A DNA stretch of 64,000 nucleotides. Origin: UBA8752 sp040261275 (lineage in GTDB: Bacteria > Bacteroidota > Bacteroidia > Flavobacteriales_D > Sanyastnellaceae). Both the position numbers and the translations under genes were made by a program. The DNA is taken from positions 8,512-72,511 of the forward strand of contig JBDQOI010000011.1 of assembly GCA_040261275.1 (NCBI GenBank), written 5' to 3'. Below are positions 7,270 through 15,553 of the stretch, one piece after another; position 1 is the first letter of the stretch; the number at the start of each line of letters is the position of its first letter. The notes under the pieces were generated by a model. That model saw nothing but the letters and a program-made list of their open reading frames with translations. It did no database searches and was not told the DNA's origin.

Positions 7270-8760
7270 ATGTCCTTTGTCCCCTGCACCCCTGCGATAT
7301 CCCGGGTTCCTCCGAAGCCCCTTCGTTTCACCACCATCTTCTTCCTCATCCCCTTGCTGTCGGCATTGCCGCTGATGGCGCAGACCCAGAGCTGGACCCT
7401 GGACCGCGCCGTTGCCCATGCCCAGGCGAACAACCTCCAAGTCCAGCAAGGAAAGCTCGGGCTTTCAAGCAACGACATTGACGTCGATGAGGCCAAAGCC
7501 GCCTTCCTGCCCAACCTCAATGGCAGTGCCTCCCATGGGTACAATTGGGGCCAACGCATCGACCCCTTCACCAACCAGTTCGCCACTTCCCGCATCCGGT
7601 CCAACAGCCTAGGATTGGGAACGGGGCTCACACTTTACGCCGGAAAGGCCAACCACCTTCGCCTGGACCAAGCGGAGGAGCGCCGTGTGGCCGCCGAGCA
7701 CGACCTCGAAAGCACCAAGAACGATGTCGCCTTGCAGGTGGCCAGCGCCTTCCTTTCGCTCATGTTTGCCGAGGACGCATTGGAAATCGCACGGCTCAAC
7801 GTAAAAACGACCGAAACACAGGTTGAGCGAATCCGTGCGTTCGTTGATGCGGGTGCCGCGCCCGCGGCAGACCTGTTAGACCTGCAAGCCCAGCTGGCTT
7901 CGGACCAGTCCACTTTTATTTCCTCCGAGGGAGAAGTCGCCATCGCCAAACTGCAACTCGCACAGGCCATGCGTCTCAGTCCTGAAGATTCCGAAAAGCT
8001 GAGCATTGACCGACCCGACCTCTCCAGCGTGGGGTCCCTCCCCACCCTGCCGAACTTGGATCGCGTCCTCGAAGCCGCCCTCACCTCTTTTCCAGAAGTC
8101 AAGGCTAGCGCATCCCGCATTCGACAGCAGGAAATCGGGAAGGACCTCGCCAAAACGGTCGGCCTGCCGCGATTGAGCACCAGCTGGAGTTACGGCTCCG
8201 GCTATTCCGGCGCATCGCAGGAGCCCGTGGGCGACCCCGAATTGGAAGTCTTTCCGATCGGAGTCACCGAAAACAGCCTCGAAACGGTCTACTCCAGCGC
8301 ATTGAGCTACAATGAATTCCAGACACGCCCCTTCAGTGACCAAATCACTGAAAACGTCAACCAGAGTCTGTTCTTCAGCCTGTCCGTCCCCATCTTCAAT
8401 GGCTGGTCTGTGCGGAATGGTGTTCGCCGCAGTGAAATCGGCGTGGCCCAAGCCGAGCTGCAACAGGAGCAGGTGAAACAAGGGTTACAACAATCCGTAG
8501 AACGCGCGCACCGCGATGCCCGAAATGCAGTGGAAACCTTGGCTGCGGCTGAGCGGTCTGAAGCCTCGGCCAAATTGGCCTTTGAAAATGCGGAACTGCG
8601 TTTCGAGCAAGGCGCCTCCACGCAAGTGGACTACACCCAGGCGCGCAACCGTTACGATTCAGCCCGGCTGCAAGCCCTGCGCTCCCGCTACGACCTGGTC
8701 TTCCGCATTGCCATACTCGATTTCTACTCGGGACGCGGCTTGCGCTTCAATATCTTCTGA
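7270..8760 (+). CDS. TolC-family outer-membrane efflux protein
   Basis: This 496-residue protein has a signal sequence (hydrophobic 24-37, ending PLMAQ) and two repeats of the outer-membrane efflux domain, about 43-235 and 265-490. Typical marks are the N-terminal WTLDRAVAHAQANNLQVQ, long heptad-rich helices, the Ala-rich RAHRDARNAVETLAAAERS stretch and the C-terminal FEQGASTQVDYTQARNRYDSARLQ. It forms the trimeric outer-membrane tunnel of a tripartite efflux or secretion pump. The partner is the HlyD-type adaptor starting four bases after the stop. No inner-membrane pump gene follows, so the substrate is unknown. Confidence 0.92.
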   Translation: MSFVPCTPAISRVPPKPLRFTTIFFLIPLLSALPLMAQTQSWTLDRAVAHAQANNLQVQQGKLGLSSNDIDVDEAKAAFLPNLNGSASHGYNWGQRIDPFTNQFATSRIRSNSLGLGTGLTLYAGKANHLRLDQAEERRVAAEHDLESTKNDVALQVASAFLSLMFAEDALEIARLNVKTTETQVERIRAFVDAGAAPAADLLDLQAQLASDQSTFISSEGEVAIAKLQLAQAMRLSPEDSEKLSIDRPDLSSVGSLPTLPNLDRVLEAALTSFPEVKASASRIRQQEIGKDLAKTVGLPRLSTSWSYGSGYSGASQEPVGDPELEVFPIGVTENSLETVYSSALSYNEFQTRPFSDQITENVNQSLFFSLSVPIFNGWSVRNGVRRSEIGVAQAELQQEQVKQGLQQSVERAHRDARNAVETLAAAERSEASAKLAFENAELRFEQGASTQVDYTQARNRYDSARLQALRSRYDLVFRIAILDFYSGRGLRFNIF

Positions 8761-8763
8761 GCG

Positions 8764-10086
8764 ATGAGAGGAAAGCGCTTTTACTACATCCTCGGCGGCG
8801 GCGTGCTGTTGCTGATCGTGCTGGCCTCCGTGATGGGGGGCGGCCCCAAGGTCCCCAGGGTGGAGACCGATGTGGTACAGCGACACCGCATCGTGGAAAC
8901 CGTCATTGCTTCAGGACGCATACAACCTGAGGTAGAGGTCAAGGTATCGGCGGAGGTCAGCGGTCAGCTCATCGAACTGCCCGTTCGCGAAGGGGATCGT
9001 GTCTCCACCGGAGACCTCCTCGCCCGCATCAACCCCGACATTTTCGAAAGCCGCTTGAGTCAAGCGAAGGCAGCGTTGGACAATGCCCGCGCCAATCAAG
9101 CCACCGCCGAAGCCAGACTCACCCAATCACACGCTGCCTATGGCGCGGCGGAATTGGCATTCAACCGGAACAGCGACCTTTTCGAAAAAGGTGTGTTGAG
9201 CAGCTCGGACTTCGAGCAAGCCGAAGTCGCCTTCAAAAGTGCCCAAGCAGACCAAGAGGCGGCGGAGCAAAGTGTGCGCTCGGCCGGATTCAGCATCCGA
9301 AGTGCCGAAGCCACCGTCACCGAGGCCCAGGAAAACCTCCGACGCACGGTCCTGCGCGCCCCTCAAAACGGCACCGTCACAGCGCTGGTCAAGGAAGAAG
9401 GGGAAGGCGTCCAGGGCATAGGCTCTTTCCAAGGCGAGGTCATCATGAAGATTTCCGAGCTCGGCGCCATGGAAGTCGATGTGGAGGTCAACGAGTCCGA
9501 CATCGTGAAAGTCGCCTTAGGAGACACCGCGGGCATTGAAGTCGATGCCTACACCGACCGCAACTTCCGCGGCATCGTGACCGAAATCGGAAACACCGCC
9601 CTGAACGCCAGTGGCGCTGCCCGCCTGAGCTTGGAAAGTGTGACCAACTTCAGCGTCAAGATCCGCATCCTACCCGAAAGCTATGCCGACCTGCGGTCTG
9701 GTCGCGACAGCAGCTGGACCCCCTTCCGCCCGGGAATGTCCGCCACGGTGGAAATCGAAACGGAGGTACAGCCCGATGCCCTTGCTGTCCCCATCAAGGC
9801 CGTGACAACACGCCCCGACACCTCCGTTGCAGCGGGCGCACCCTCGGTTCTGTGCGTTTTCCTCTTGGAGGAGGGCAAGGCCATCCGTTACGACATCACC
9901 ACCGGTATTCAAGACAACCAAGCCATCGCCCTGTTGACTGACCTCCCGGAAGGCGCCACGGTCATCACCGGTCCGTATGACCTGATCAGCCGCAAACTGG
10001 AGGACGGCGATGCCGTAGAAAGCAAGAAGGGATCGGGCCCAGAAGCAGATGAATCCGGTTTTTCGGTTTCCATCTCCACGAATTAA
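8764..10086 (+). CDS. HlyD/MacA-type periplasmic adaptor of an efflux pump
   Basis: A 440-residue membrane-fusion protein. One N-terminal membrane helix (about 6-24) is followed by a split biotinyl-lipoyl domain: first half VKVSAEVSGQLIELPVREGDRVSTGDLLARI (about 60-90), second half TVLRAPQNGTVTALVKEEGEGV (about 198-219). Between them lies a coiled-coil hairpin of about 100 residues with Ala/Glu/Gln heptads. A beta-barrel and membrane-proximal region follow (about 230-420). It bridges an inner-membrane pump and the TolC tunnel encoded just upstream. Its resemblance to MacA suggests an ABC (MacB-like) partner, which is not encoded here. The next gene, tsaB, begins three bases after the stop. 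Confidence 0.9.
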   Translation: MRGKRFYYILGGGVLLLIVLASVMGGGPKVPRVETDVVQRHRIVETVIASGRIQPEVEVKVSAEVSGQLIELPVREGDRVSTGDLLARINPDIFESRLSQAKAALDNARANQATAEARLTQSHAAYGAAELAFNRNSDLFEKGVLSSSDFEQAEVAFKSAQADQEAAEQSVRSAGFSIRSAEATVTEAQENLRRTVLRAPQNGTVTALVKEEGEGVQGIGSFQGEVIMKISELGAMEVDVEVNESDIVKVALGDTAGIEVDAYTDRNFRGIVTEIGNTALNASGAARLSLESVTNFSVKIRILPESYADLRSGRDSSWTPFRPGMSATVEIETEVQPDALAVPIKAVTTRPDTSVAAGAPSVLCVFLLEEGKAIRYDITTGIQDNQAIALLTDLPEGATVITGPYDLISRKLEDGDAVESKKGSGPEADESGFSVSISTN

Positions 10087-10089
10087 CCG

Positions 10090-10788
10090 ATGATCCTGCT
10101 GCTGGAAACCTCCACCCTCAACTGCTCGGTGGCCCTCGGCACCCCCGATGGCCAATGTGTCCAATCGAAGGAGGAAAACAGCGACCAATATCTGCACGCA
10201 GAACGGCTCCATGTCCTGATCGACGAGCTGCTCCAATCGACAGGGACAGCACGTCAGGACCTCACTGCAATTGGCGTCGGGCGAGGGCCGGGCTCCTTTA
10301 CCGGCTTGCGCATTGGGGTCTCCGCCGCCAAGGGGATGTGTATCGGTCTGGGCCTGCCACTGTTGGCACCGTGCCCATTGATGGGCCTTCGGCAACTGGG
10401 AATAAAAGCCCATCCCGATTTGGGGGGAACCCCCGAACGCATTGTACCCGCCCTCGACGCCCGGCGCATGGAACTGTACACGCTGGATGCCGATGGCCAA
10501 CCCACAGCCGCCGAAGTGGACGCCAACTTTCGTCAGGACCTGGGTGCTGGACCGGCGCTGCTCGTTGGCGACGGCGCCGACAAATGCCAGGACATCCTCG
10601 CGGACCATCCCGCATCATGGCGCTTCCACCCGTGTTTTCCCACCGCAGCAGCGTTGCTTCCCGAAGCCGTCCGCCAGCTTGCCACGGGCACAACGGAAAA
10701 TGTCGCGGACTTTGAGCCGTTCTATCTGAAGGATTTCAAACCCGGCCGCCCGAAGGACCCCCTCGGATTGCGCGCTGCATTCCGTTGA
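10090..10788 (+). CDS. tsaB: tRNA N6-threonylcarbamoyladenosine biosynthesis protein TsaB
   Basis: A 232-residue ASKHA-fold protein. TsaB dimerises with the catalytic subunit TsaD and, with TsaE, makes t6A at position 37 of ANN-decoding tRNAs. Marks: N-terminal ILLLETSTLNCSVAL (2-16), the HAERLH segment, and VGRGPGSFTGLRIGVSAAKG (about 76-95), the most conserved stretch of the family, followed by GLGLPLLAPCPL. Length is typical. It lies three bases after the efflux adaptor, a positional rather than functional linkage. It is followed by a small lipoprotein gene whose ATG lies two bases beyond the stop. Confidence 0.95.
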   Translation: MILLLETSTLNCSVALGTPDGQCVQSKEENSDQYLHAERLHVLIDELLQSTGTARQDLTAIGVGRGPGSFTGLRIGVSAAKGMCIGLGLPLLAPCPLMGLRQLGIKAHPDLGGTPERIVPALDARRMELYTLDADGQPTAAEVDANFRQDLGAGPALLVGDGADKCQDILADHPASWRFHPCFPTAAALLPEAVRQLATGTTENVADFEPFYLKDFKPGRPKDPLGLRAAFR

Positions 10789-10790
10789 TC

Positions 10791-11204
10791 ATGCGTCGCC
10801 TCCTCCTCATTCTTTCTCTCGCTTGCCTGCCCTTGTCCAGTTGTCGCGACACACCGGGCGTCATCCCTTATGTGGCCGTCGATGTGGACATCAACCTCTC
10901 CCTGCCCGCATACAACAGCCTCAATTTCCCCGGCAACTGGCTCTACATTTCCGGCGGGAGCCGCGGCCTGATTGTCTACCGCTATACCCTGGACGAATTC
11001 GTGGTCCTGGACCGTCACGCCACCTATGATGTAGGGGCTGGATGCCAATGCACTGTCGCCGCGGACGGATACACCATCGAGGATCCCTGCAGCGAATCGC
11101 AGTGGTACATCTTCGACGGCTCCCTCATTCAGGGACCGGCCACCGCCTTCCTGGAGCGCTACACCACCACGTGGATTCCGCCGGTCCTCACCATCCGCAA
11201 CTGA
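10791..11204 (+). CDS. Rieske-like lipoprotein without iron-sulfur ligands
   Basis: This 137-residue protein has a lipoprotein signal ending LPLSSC, with lipidation expected on the Cys near residue 19. A TTG at 10785 would add two residues, but the ATG at 10791 fits better. The body has a Rieske-domain layout: GGSRGLIVYRYTLDEFVVLDRHATYD, then a first ligand-like loop with CQC, then DPCSESQWYIFDGSLIQGPA, where true Rieske proteins have CxxH followed by G-x-V-x-x-G-P. Neither ligand His is present, so a 2Fe-2S cluster is unlikely. Small Bacteroidota lipoproteins of this pattern are common and uncharacterised. Their location would be an envelope membrane, facing the periplasm or outside. Confidence 0.7.
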   Translation: MRRLLLILSLACLPLSSCRDTPGVIPYVAVDVDINLSLPAYNSLNFPGNWLYISGGSRGLIVYRYTLDEFVVLDRHATYDVGAGCQCTVAADGYTIEDPCSESQWYIFDGSLIQGPATAFLERYTTTWIPPVLTIRN

Positions 11205-11234
11205 GGTGTTCATCTGACCCCCGATCCACAACGA

Positions 11235-11261
11235 AAAAGCCCCGGCAGAACCGGGGCTTTT
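11235..11261. terminator. bidirectional rho-independent terminator
   Basis: A perfect 7-bp GC stem GCCCCGG (11239-11245) pairs with CCGGGGC (11251-11257) around a CAGAA loop. It is flanked by AAAA on the left and TTTT on the right, so it can act on both strands. It lies between the convergent lipoprotein gene (ends 11204) and ahcY (ends 11307). Confidence 0.88.
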
Positions 11262-11306
11262 CGATCGGATGGCCCACACCAATGGGCCAACTTAACAGGA
11301 CAGGAA

Positions 11307-12626
11307 TCAGTAGCGGTATGCGTCGCCCTTGAACGGCCCGTTGACCGGCACACCGATGTAGTCAGCCTGATCTTGTGACATCACCTCCAAGTCAACGCCA
11401 ATCTTGGCGAGGTGGAGACGCGCTACTTCCTCGTCGAGGTGCTTGGGCAACGTGTACACCTTGTTTTCGTAATTGCCGGCATTCTTCCAAAGCTCGATTT
11501 GGGCAATCGTCTGGTTGGTGAAGCTGGCGCTCATCACAAAGGAGGGGTGACCGGTGGCACAACCGAGGTTGACCAAGCGGCCTTCGGCGAGCAGGATGAT
11601 GTCCTTCCCGTCCACCGTGTACTTGTCGACCTGCGGCTTGATGTTGTCGTGGGTTGACCCGTGGTTCTCCTTCAGCCAAGCCACATCGATTTCGTTGTCG
11701 AAGTGACCAATGTTGCACACGATGGCCTTGTCCTTCATCGCCTGGAAGTGCTCGGCGGTCACGATGTCCTTGTTGCCCGTTGCGGTCACGACGATGTCGC
11801 TTTCGGCACAGGCATCCACGAACTTCTTGACTTCGTATCCTTCCATGGCAGCCTGAAGCGCACAAATCGGGTCGATTTCGCTCACGATCACACGGCAGCC
11901 GGCATTGCGCAAGCTGTCGGCGGAACCCTTTCCAACGTCACCAAATCCTGCGACACAGGCCACCTTGCCCGCCATCATGATATCGGTCGCACGACGGATG
12001 GCATCCACACAGGACTCACGGCAGCCGTACTTGTTGTCAAACTTGCTCTTGGTCACGCTGTCGTTGACGTTGATCGCCGGCATGGGCAGCGTTCCCTTCT
12101 TCTCGCGCTCGTAGAGACGAAGAACGCCCGTGGTGGTCTCCTCGGAAATGCCCTTGATCCCCCCGGCGAGTTCGGGGTGGCTGTCGAGGATCACGTTGGT
12201 GAGGTCACCGCCATCGTCGAGAATCATGTTGAGCGGTTGACGCTCCTCTCCAAAGAAAAGGGTCTGCTCGATGCACCACTCGTATTCCTCCTCCGTCATG
12301 CCCTTCCAAGCGTAGACGGGGATACCGGCAGCTGCAATGGCCGCAGCAGCGTGGTCCTGGGTCGAGAAGATGTTGCAGCTGGACCAGGTCACGTCGGCGC
12401 CGAGTTCCTTCAAGGTCTCGATGAGGACCGCCGTCTGGATGGTCATGTGCAGACATCCGGCAATGCGGGCACCAGCAAGTGGTTTTTCTTTTCCATAGCG
12501 CTCACGGAGGGCCATGAGACCGGGCATTTCAGCTTCTGCAAGCTGGATTTCTTTTCTTCCCCATTCGGCCAGGTTGATGTCCTTGACCTTGTAAGGCAAT
12601 GCAGTAGTGGTATTGGAGACGCTCAT
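11307..12626 (-). CDS. ahcY: adenosylhomocysteinase
   Basis: A 439-residue cytosolic NAD-dependent enzyme that hydrolyses S-adenosylhomocysteine to adenosine and homocysteine, relieving product inhibition of methyltransferases. Seen: GARIAGCLHMTIQTAVLIETL near the N-terminus, TWSSCNIFSTQDHAAAAIA, the substrate and catalytic region VTKSKFDNKYGCRES, the NAD Rossmann motif GFGDVGKGSADSLRNAG, and the conserved C-terminus GPFKGDAYRY. The open frame runs upstream to 13205, but that part overlaps the divergent phosphopantetheinyl transferase gene. The ATG at 12626 (MSVSNTTTALPYKVKDINLA) gives the normal start and length. A -7 element lies 22 bases upstream. Confidence 0.97.
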   Translation of the reverse strand: MSVSNTTTALPYKVKDINLAEWGRKEIQLAEAEMPGLMALRERYGKEKPLAGARIAGCLHMTIQTAVLIETLKELGADVTWSSCNIFSTQDHAAAAIAAAGIPVYAWKGMTEEEYEWCIEQTLFFGEERQPLNMILDDGGDLTNVILDSHPELAGGIKGISEETTTGVLRLYEREKKGTLPMPAINVNDSVTKSKFDNKYGCRESCVDAIRRATDIMMAGKVACVAGFGDVGKGSADSLRNAGCRVIVSEIDPICALQAAMEGYEVKKFVDACAESDIVVTATGNKDIVTAEHFQAMKDKAIVCNIGHFDNEIDVAWLKENHGSTHDNIKPQVDKYTVDGKDIILLAEGRLVNLGCATGHPSFVMSASFTNQTIAQIELWKNAGNYENKVYTLPKHLDEEVARLHLAKIGVDLEVMSQDQADYIGVPVNGPFKGDAYRY

Positions 12627-12648
12627 GCGTTCTTCTTGGAATTTGGTG

Positions 12649-12656
12649 CAAAGATA
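12649..12656 (-). promoter_or_regulatory. -7 promoter element of ahcY
   Basis: Read on the minus strand the sequence is TATCTTTG, an exact match to the Bacteroidota consensus TAnnTTTG. It would give a leader of about 17 bases. There is no clear TTG at the -33 position. The identical octamer precedes rpmH. Confidence 0.55.
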
Positions 12657-12725
12657 GCCGCCAGCCAATGCGCTGGAGCACAGGATTAACACAGGTTTGC
12701 CGTCGTTTTGTTTCCTTGCGCCCCC

Positions 12726-13286
12726 ATGCCGGAAAGTTCCTTCCCTATGACCCTTGCTGGAGGCGCCGTACTCATCGGAGAACCCTGCGTTGGCAAACTC
12801 GCCTCGCAAAGGGCCGCCGTGAAGGCCCTTTGGGACCGTCAAGGGTGGCCGGAATGGCATCTTTTGCCCCATGGAAAGCCGGTTTTGATGGCCGAGGATC
12901 AACACTGCAGCCTCTCCCACGGCGGTGGATGGGTGGTGGCCGGCAAGGCCCCATACCCCATTGGGGTCGACGTGGAAGCATCGGGCGAACGGCTGGCCCG
13001 GGCGCGGCGGCGCTTTGCCGGCCCAGCCGACACGCCGGTCCTCGACCGTTTCGGCGACGACCTGGACACCCTGTGCCGGCTGTGGACGGCAAAAGAAGCG
13101 GCCTTCAAGGTCTTTGGGAAGGGACTCGATTTTCTGACCGGATTGGAATGGCGCGGAATCCAGGACGATCATGCCACGGTATGGGCCACGGTCCAGTCCC
13201 AACACCTCGACATCACCTGGCGCCGGCTCGTTGAACCGGACGCTTGGTTGGCGGTGGCCACATGCTCTGCCCCACCATTGACGTGA
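12726..13286 (+). CDS. 4'-phosphopantetheinyl transferase (Sfp type)
   Basis: This protein of 186 residues from the ATG at 12726 transfers phosphopantetheine from CoA to a carrier protein Ser. The magnesium and substrate motifs are clear: SLSHGGGWVVAG (about 63-74), PIGVDVEASGERL (about 79-91) and the catalytic LWTAKEAAFKVFGKG (about 118-132). A TTG at 12708 could add six residues, and an ATG at 12747 would remove seven. It is shorter than Sfp itself (about 225) but normal for small Bacteroidota homologues. No carrier-protein or NRPS/PKS genes are nearby, so its target may be ACP or a distant pathway. Confidence 0.88.
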   Translation: MPESSFPMTLAGGAVLIGEPCVGKLASQRAAVKALWDRQGWPEWHLLPHGKPVLMAEDQHCSLSHGGGWVVAGKAPYPIGVDVEASGERLARARRRFAGPADTPVLDRFGDDLDTLCRLWTAKEAAFKVFGKGLDFLTGLEWRGIQDDHATVWATVQSQHLDITWRRLVEPDAWLAVATCSAPPLT

Positions 13287-13292
13287 TCAAAG

Positions 13293-13320
13293 AAAAAGGG
13301 CGCCACATGGGCGCCCCTTT
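13293..13320. terminator. bidirectional rho-independent terminator
   Basis: The stem GGGCGCC (13298-13304) pairs with GGCGCCC (13310-13316) around ACATG, flanked by AAAAA on the left and CTTT on the right. It lies between convergent genes, the phosphopantetheinyl transferase (ends 13286) and rpmH (ends 13345). Confidence 0.8.
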
Positions 13321-13344
13321 GAACATATGACAGTCGGTCAGCGA

Positions 13345-13512
13345 TCAGCGCTCAATGCCTTTGTGGCGGCGCTCATCGGAAACACTCAACTTCTTCCGTC
13401 CCTTGCGGCGGCGTGCGCCGAGTACGGCACGTCCAGCGGCGGAAGCCATGCGCTCACGGAATCCGTGCTTGTTGCGGCGCTTGCGAACGGAGGGTTGAAA
13501 TGTCCTTTTCAT
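13345..13512 (-). CDS. rpmH: 50S ribosomal protein L34
   Basis: A 55-residue, highly basic protein. The diagnostic L34 sequence is complete: MKRTFQPSVRKRRNKHGFRE, followed by RMASAAGRAVLGARRRKGRK. The C-terminus extends about ten residues beyond the 44-46 of enteric L34, as commonly seen in Bacteroidota. L34 is a small component of the large ribosomal subunit. The open frame extends upstream to 13710, but the ATG at 13512 is certain from the family. It stands alone here, without rnpA or yidC next to it, and has its own -7 element 26 bases upstream. Confidence 0.98.
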   Translation of the reverse strand: MKRTFQPSVRKRRNKHGFRERMASAAGRAVLGARRRKGRKKLSVSDERRHKGIER

Positions 13513-13538
13513 GACACAGGGTTTCGAAATAGGGAGCG

Positions 13539-13546
13539 CAAAGATA
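13539..13546 (-). promoter_or_regulatory. -7 promoter element of rpmH
   Basis: The minus-strand reading TATCTTTG matches TAnnTTTG exactly and is identical to the ahcY element. It lies 26 bases upstream of the rpmH ATG, giving a leader of about 20 bases. Confidence 0.55.
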
Positions 13547-13600
13547 GACAACCATTCGGTAATTCCGCAGGGGTTTTCACACAACATCCGATGCCCCTGA

Positions 13601-13634
13601 TTGCGCGCGCCAAAGTTCGCACAACCTAGCTTTA
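13601..13634 (+). promoter_or_regulatory. possible promoter of the ABC exporter gene
   Basis: TTG (13601-13603) and TAGCTTTA (13627-13634) are separated by 23 bases, slightly longer than the usual 19-20. The -7 part matches TAnnTTTG except at the last base. It lies 27 bases before the probable TTG start at 13662. Confidence 0.35.
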
Positions 13635-13661
13635 CCGCCACAACGGAACCCCCACGCCACC

Positions 13662-15545
13662 TTGGCCCGTCACGCACGCCATACTCCCGAGGATCCCCTC
13701 GCTCCCCCACCTGCCAAAGCCAAGCTCAACCGCGACGGATTCCGGCAGTTCGGGCGCATTGCACCCTACCTGAGGCCCCACCGCCTCAAGTTTGCCGGCG
13801 GCATCGTCCTCATCACATTGTCTGGACTCCTGACCCTTGTGGTCACCCGCCTTTGGGGTCAACTCGGCGGCGTAGGAGTGGATCCCGGGGTCGGCTCCGC
13901 GGGTTTCGAACTGCCCCTGCCCATCGACGCAGGAGACCTGAAAAGCATAGGCGCAGCCATCCTCGCCGTCCTCATCCTGCAATCGGCCCTCAGCTTCATC
14001 CGCATCTGGCTCTTCGGCGAAATCACGACCCGCATGCTGAAGGCCCTGCGCGAAGACGCCTTTGCCGGCATGATCACGCAACCGATGGCCTTCTTCGACA
14101 CGCGTCGTGTCGGCGACCTGGGCAGCCGCATCGCCGCCGACATCGAGGCCATCCGGGACACGTTCACGACCGTCCTCGCAGAGCTCGTGCGGCAGACCAT
14201 CATCATCGGCGGCGGAATGCTGGCCCTCATGACCTTCAGCTGGCAACTGACGCTCTGGATGCTCGGGTCCTTACCCGTGGCCATTCTGTCGGCCATGTTC
14301 TTTGGCCGGTTCATCCGGTCCATGTCCAAGCAGACGCAACAAGCGGTGGCCGAATCGAACACCATCGTATCGGAGACCCTGACCGGCATCGTCAGCGTCA
14401 AAGCGTTTGCGCGGGAAGCTTATGAACTCACCCGCTACCGCGCCAAAGTGGAGGCCGTGCGCGGCATCGCCCTGAAGACGGCCCTGTGGCGCGGAGCCTT
14501 CGCGAGCTTCATCATCGTGATGATTTTCGGCGCCATCACCCTCGTGCTCTTCCAAGGGGCGAGCATGCTGCAGTCAGGCGAACTCAGCTCGGAGCAATTT
14601 TTCAGCTTTCTGCTGATGACGGGGCTTGTGGCCGGCAGCATCGGCGGCATCGCCAATATCTTCGGCGACCTGCAACGCGGATTCGGCGCCATCGAGGAGG
14701 TCATGGACCTGGTCGAAGAACAGCGCGAGGCCGTTTCCTTGGAGGAAGGAGAAGAAAAGCCCGGCGGCACTCGGCTTTCCGTTCAATTCAAGGAGGTCGG
14801 ATTCCACTACCCCAACCGCGCCGACATCGAAGTCCTGAAAGGCATTGACCTAGAACTCAAGGCGGGAGAAACCCTGGCCCTTGTAGGGGGATCGGGTGCG
14901 GGAAAGTCCACCATCGCATCCCTGCTCACCGCCTTTCGTCACCCCACCTCCGGCGCGCTGTACATCGACGGTACACCCATCGCCGACCACGCTTTGACCC
15001 CCTTGCGCCGCCGCATGGCCCTCGTACCGCAGGAGGTCATCCTGTTCGGCGGCACCATCGAGGAGAACATCCGCTACGGACGACCCGGCGCGACCGAAGG
15101 TGAAGTTCGGCAAGCCGCGGACGACGCCCTGGCCCTCGAATTCATCGAAGGCTTCCCCGAAGGCTTTGCCACCCTCGTCGGAGAGCGGGGAGTGCAACTC
15201 TCCGGCGGCCAGCGACAGCGCATCGCCTTGGCCCGCGCCTTCCTCCGCGACCCCGACCTTCTCATCCTCGACGAAGCCACCAGCGCCCTCGATGCGGCCA
15301 GCGAAAAGGCCATTCAGCAGGCACTCGACCGGCTCATGCAAGGCCGCACCTCGCTGGTCATCGCCCACCGCCTGTCTACCGTTCGGTCCGCCGATCGCAT
15401 CGCGGTGCTGGAAGCCGGACGCATCGCCGAAATCGGCACCCACGACGACCTCATGGCCACTGGCGGCCGCTACCGCGAACTCGTGGAACACCAATTGGAC
15501 AACGGCAGCCAATTGGCGCCTGACGTTACGGCGAGCGGGTTGTAA
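13662..15545 (+). CDS. ABC transporter, fused permease and ATPase (MsbA-like exporter)
   Basis: A type IV ABC half-transporter of 627 residues. An N-terminal six-helix membrane domain (about 35-345) carries the coupling sequence SNTIVSETLTGIVSVKAFAR. The C-terminal ATPase (about 370-610) has Walker A GGSGAGKST, Q-loop region LVPQEVILFGG, signature LSGGQRQRIALARAFL, Walker B LLILDEATSALD and the switch His in VIAHRLST. It acts as a homodimer exporting lipids, drugs or peptides. The start is a TTG at 13662. No ATG occurs near the N-terminus, so a non-ATG start is probable but the exact residue is uncertain. gmd follows nine bases later. Confidence 0.93.
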   Translation: MARHARHTPEDPLAPPPAKAKLNRDGFRQFGRIAPYLRPHRLKFAGGIVLITLSGLLTLVVTRLWGQLGGVGVDPGVGSAGFELPLPIDAGDLKSIGAAILAVLILQSALSFIRIWLFGEITTRMLKALREDAFAGMITQPMAFFDTRRVGDLGSRIAADIEAIRDTFTTVLAELVRQTIIIGGGMLALMTFSWQLTLWMLGSLPVAILSAMFFGRFIRSMSKQTQQAVAESNTIVSETLTGIVSVKAFAREAYELTRYRAKVEAVRGIALKTALWRGAFASFIIVMIFGAITLVLFQGASMLQSGELSSEQFFSFLLMTGLVAGSIGGIANIFGDLQRGFGAIEEVMDLVEEQREAVSLEEGEEKPGGTRLSVQFKEVGFHYPNRADIEVLKGIDLELKAGETLALVGGSGAGKSTIASLLTAFRHPTSGALYIDGTPIADHALTPLRRRMALVPQEVILFGGTIEENIRYGRPGATEGEVRQAADDALALEFIEGFPEGFATLVGERGVQLSGGQRQRIALARAFLRDPDLLILDEATSALDAASEKAIQQALDRLMQGRTSLVIAHRLSTVRSADRIAVLEAGRIAEIGTHDDLMATGGRYRELVEHQLDNGSQLAPDVTASGL

Positions 15546-15553
15546 ATTTGGGC

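Noticed and set aside
12627..12725. S-adenosylhomocysteine riboswitch upstream of ahcY
   Set aside because: The gap is only 99 bases, the predicted leader about 17, and no characteristic fold could be drawn.
12627..13205. N-terminal extension of the ahcY frame
   Set aside because: It lies over the divergent phosphopantetheinyl transferase, which has full catalytic motifs; family length supports the ATG at 12626.
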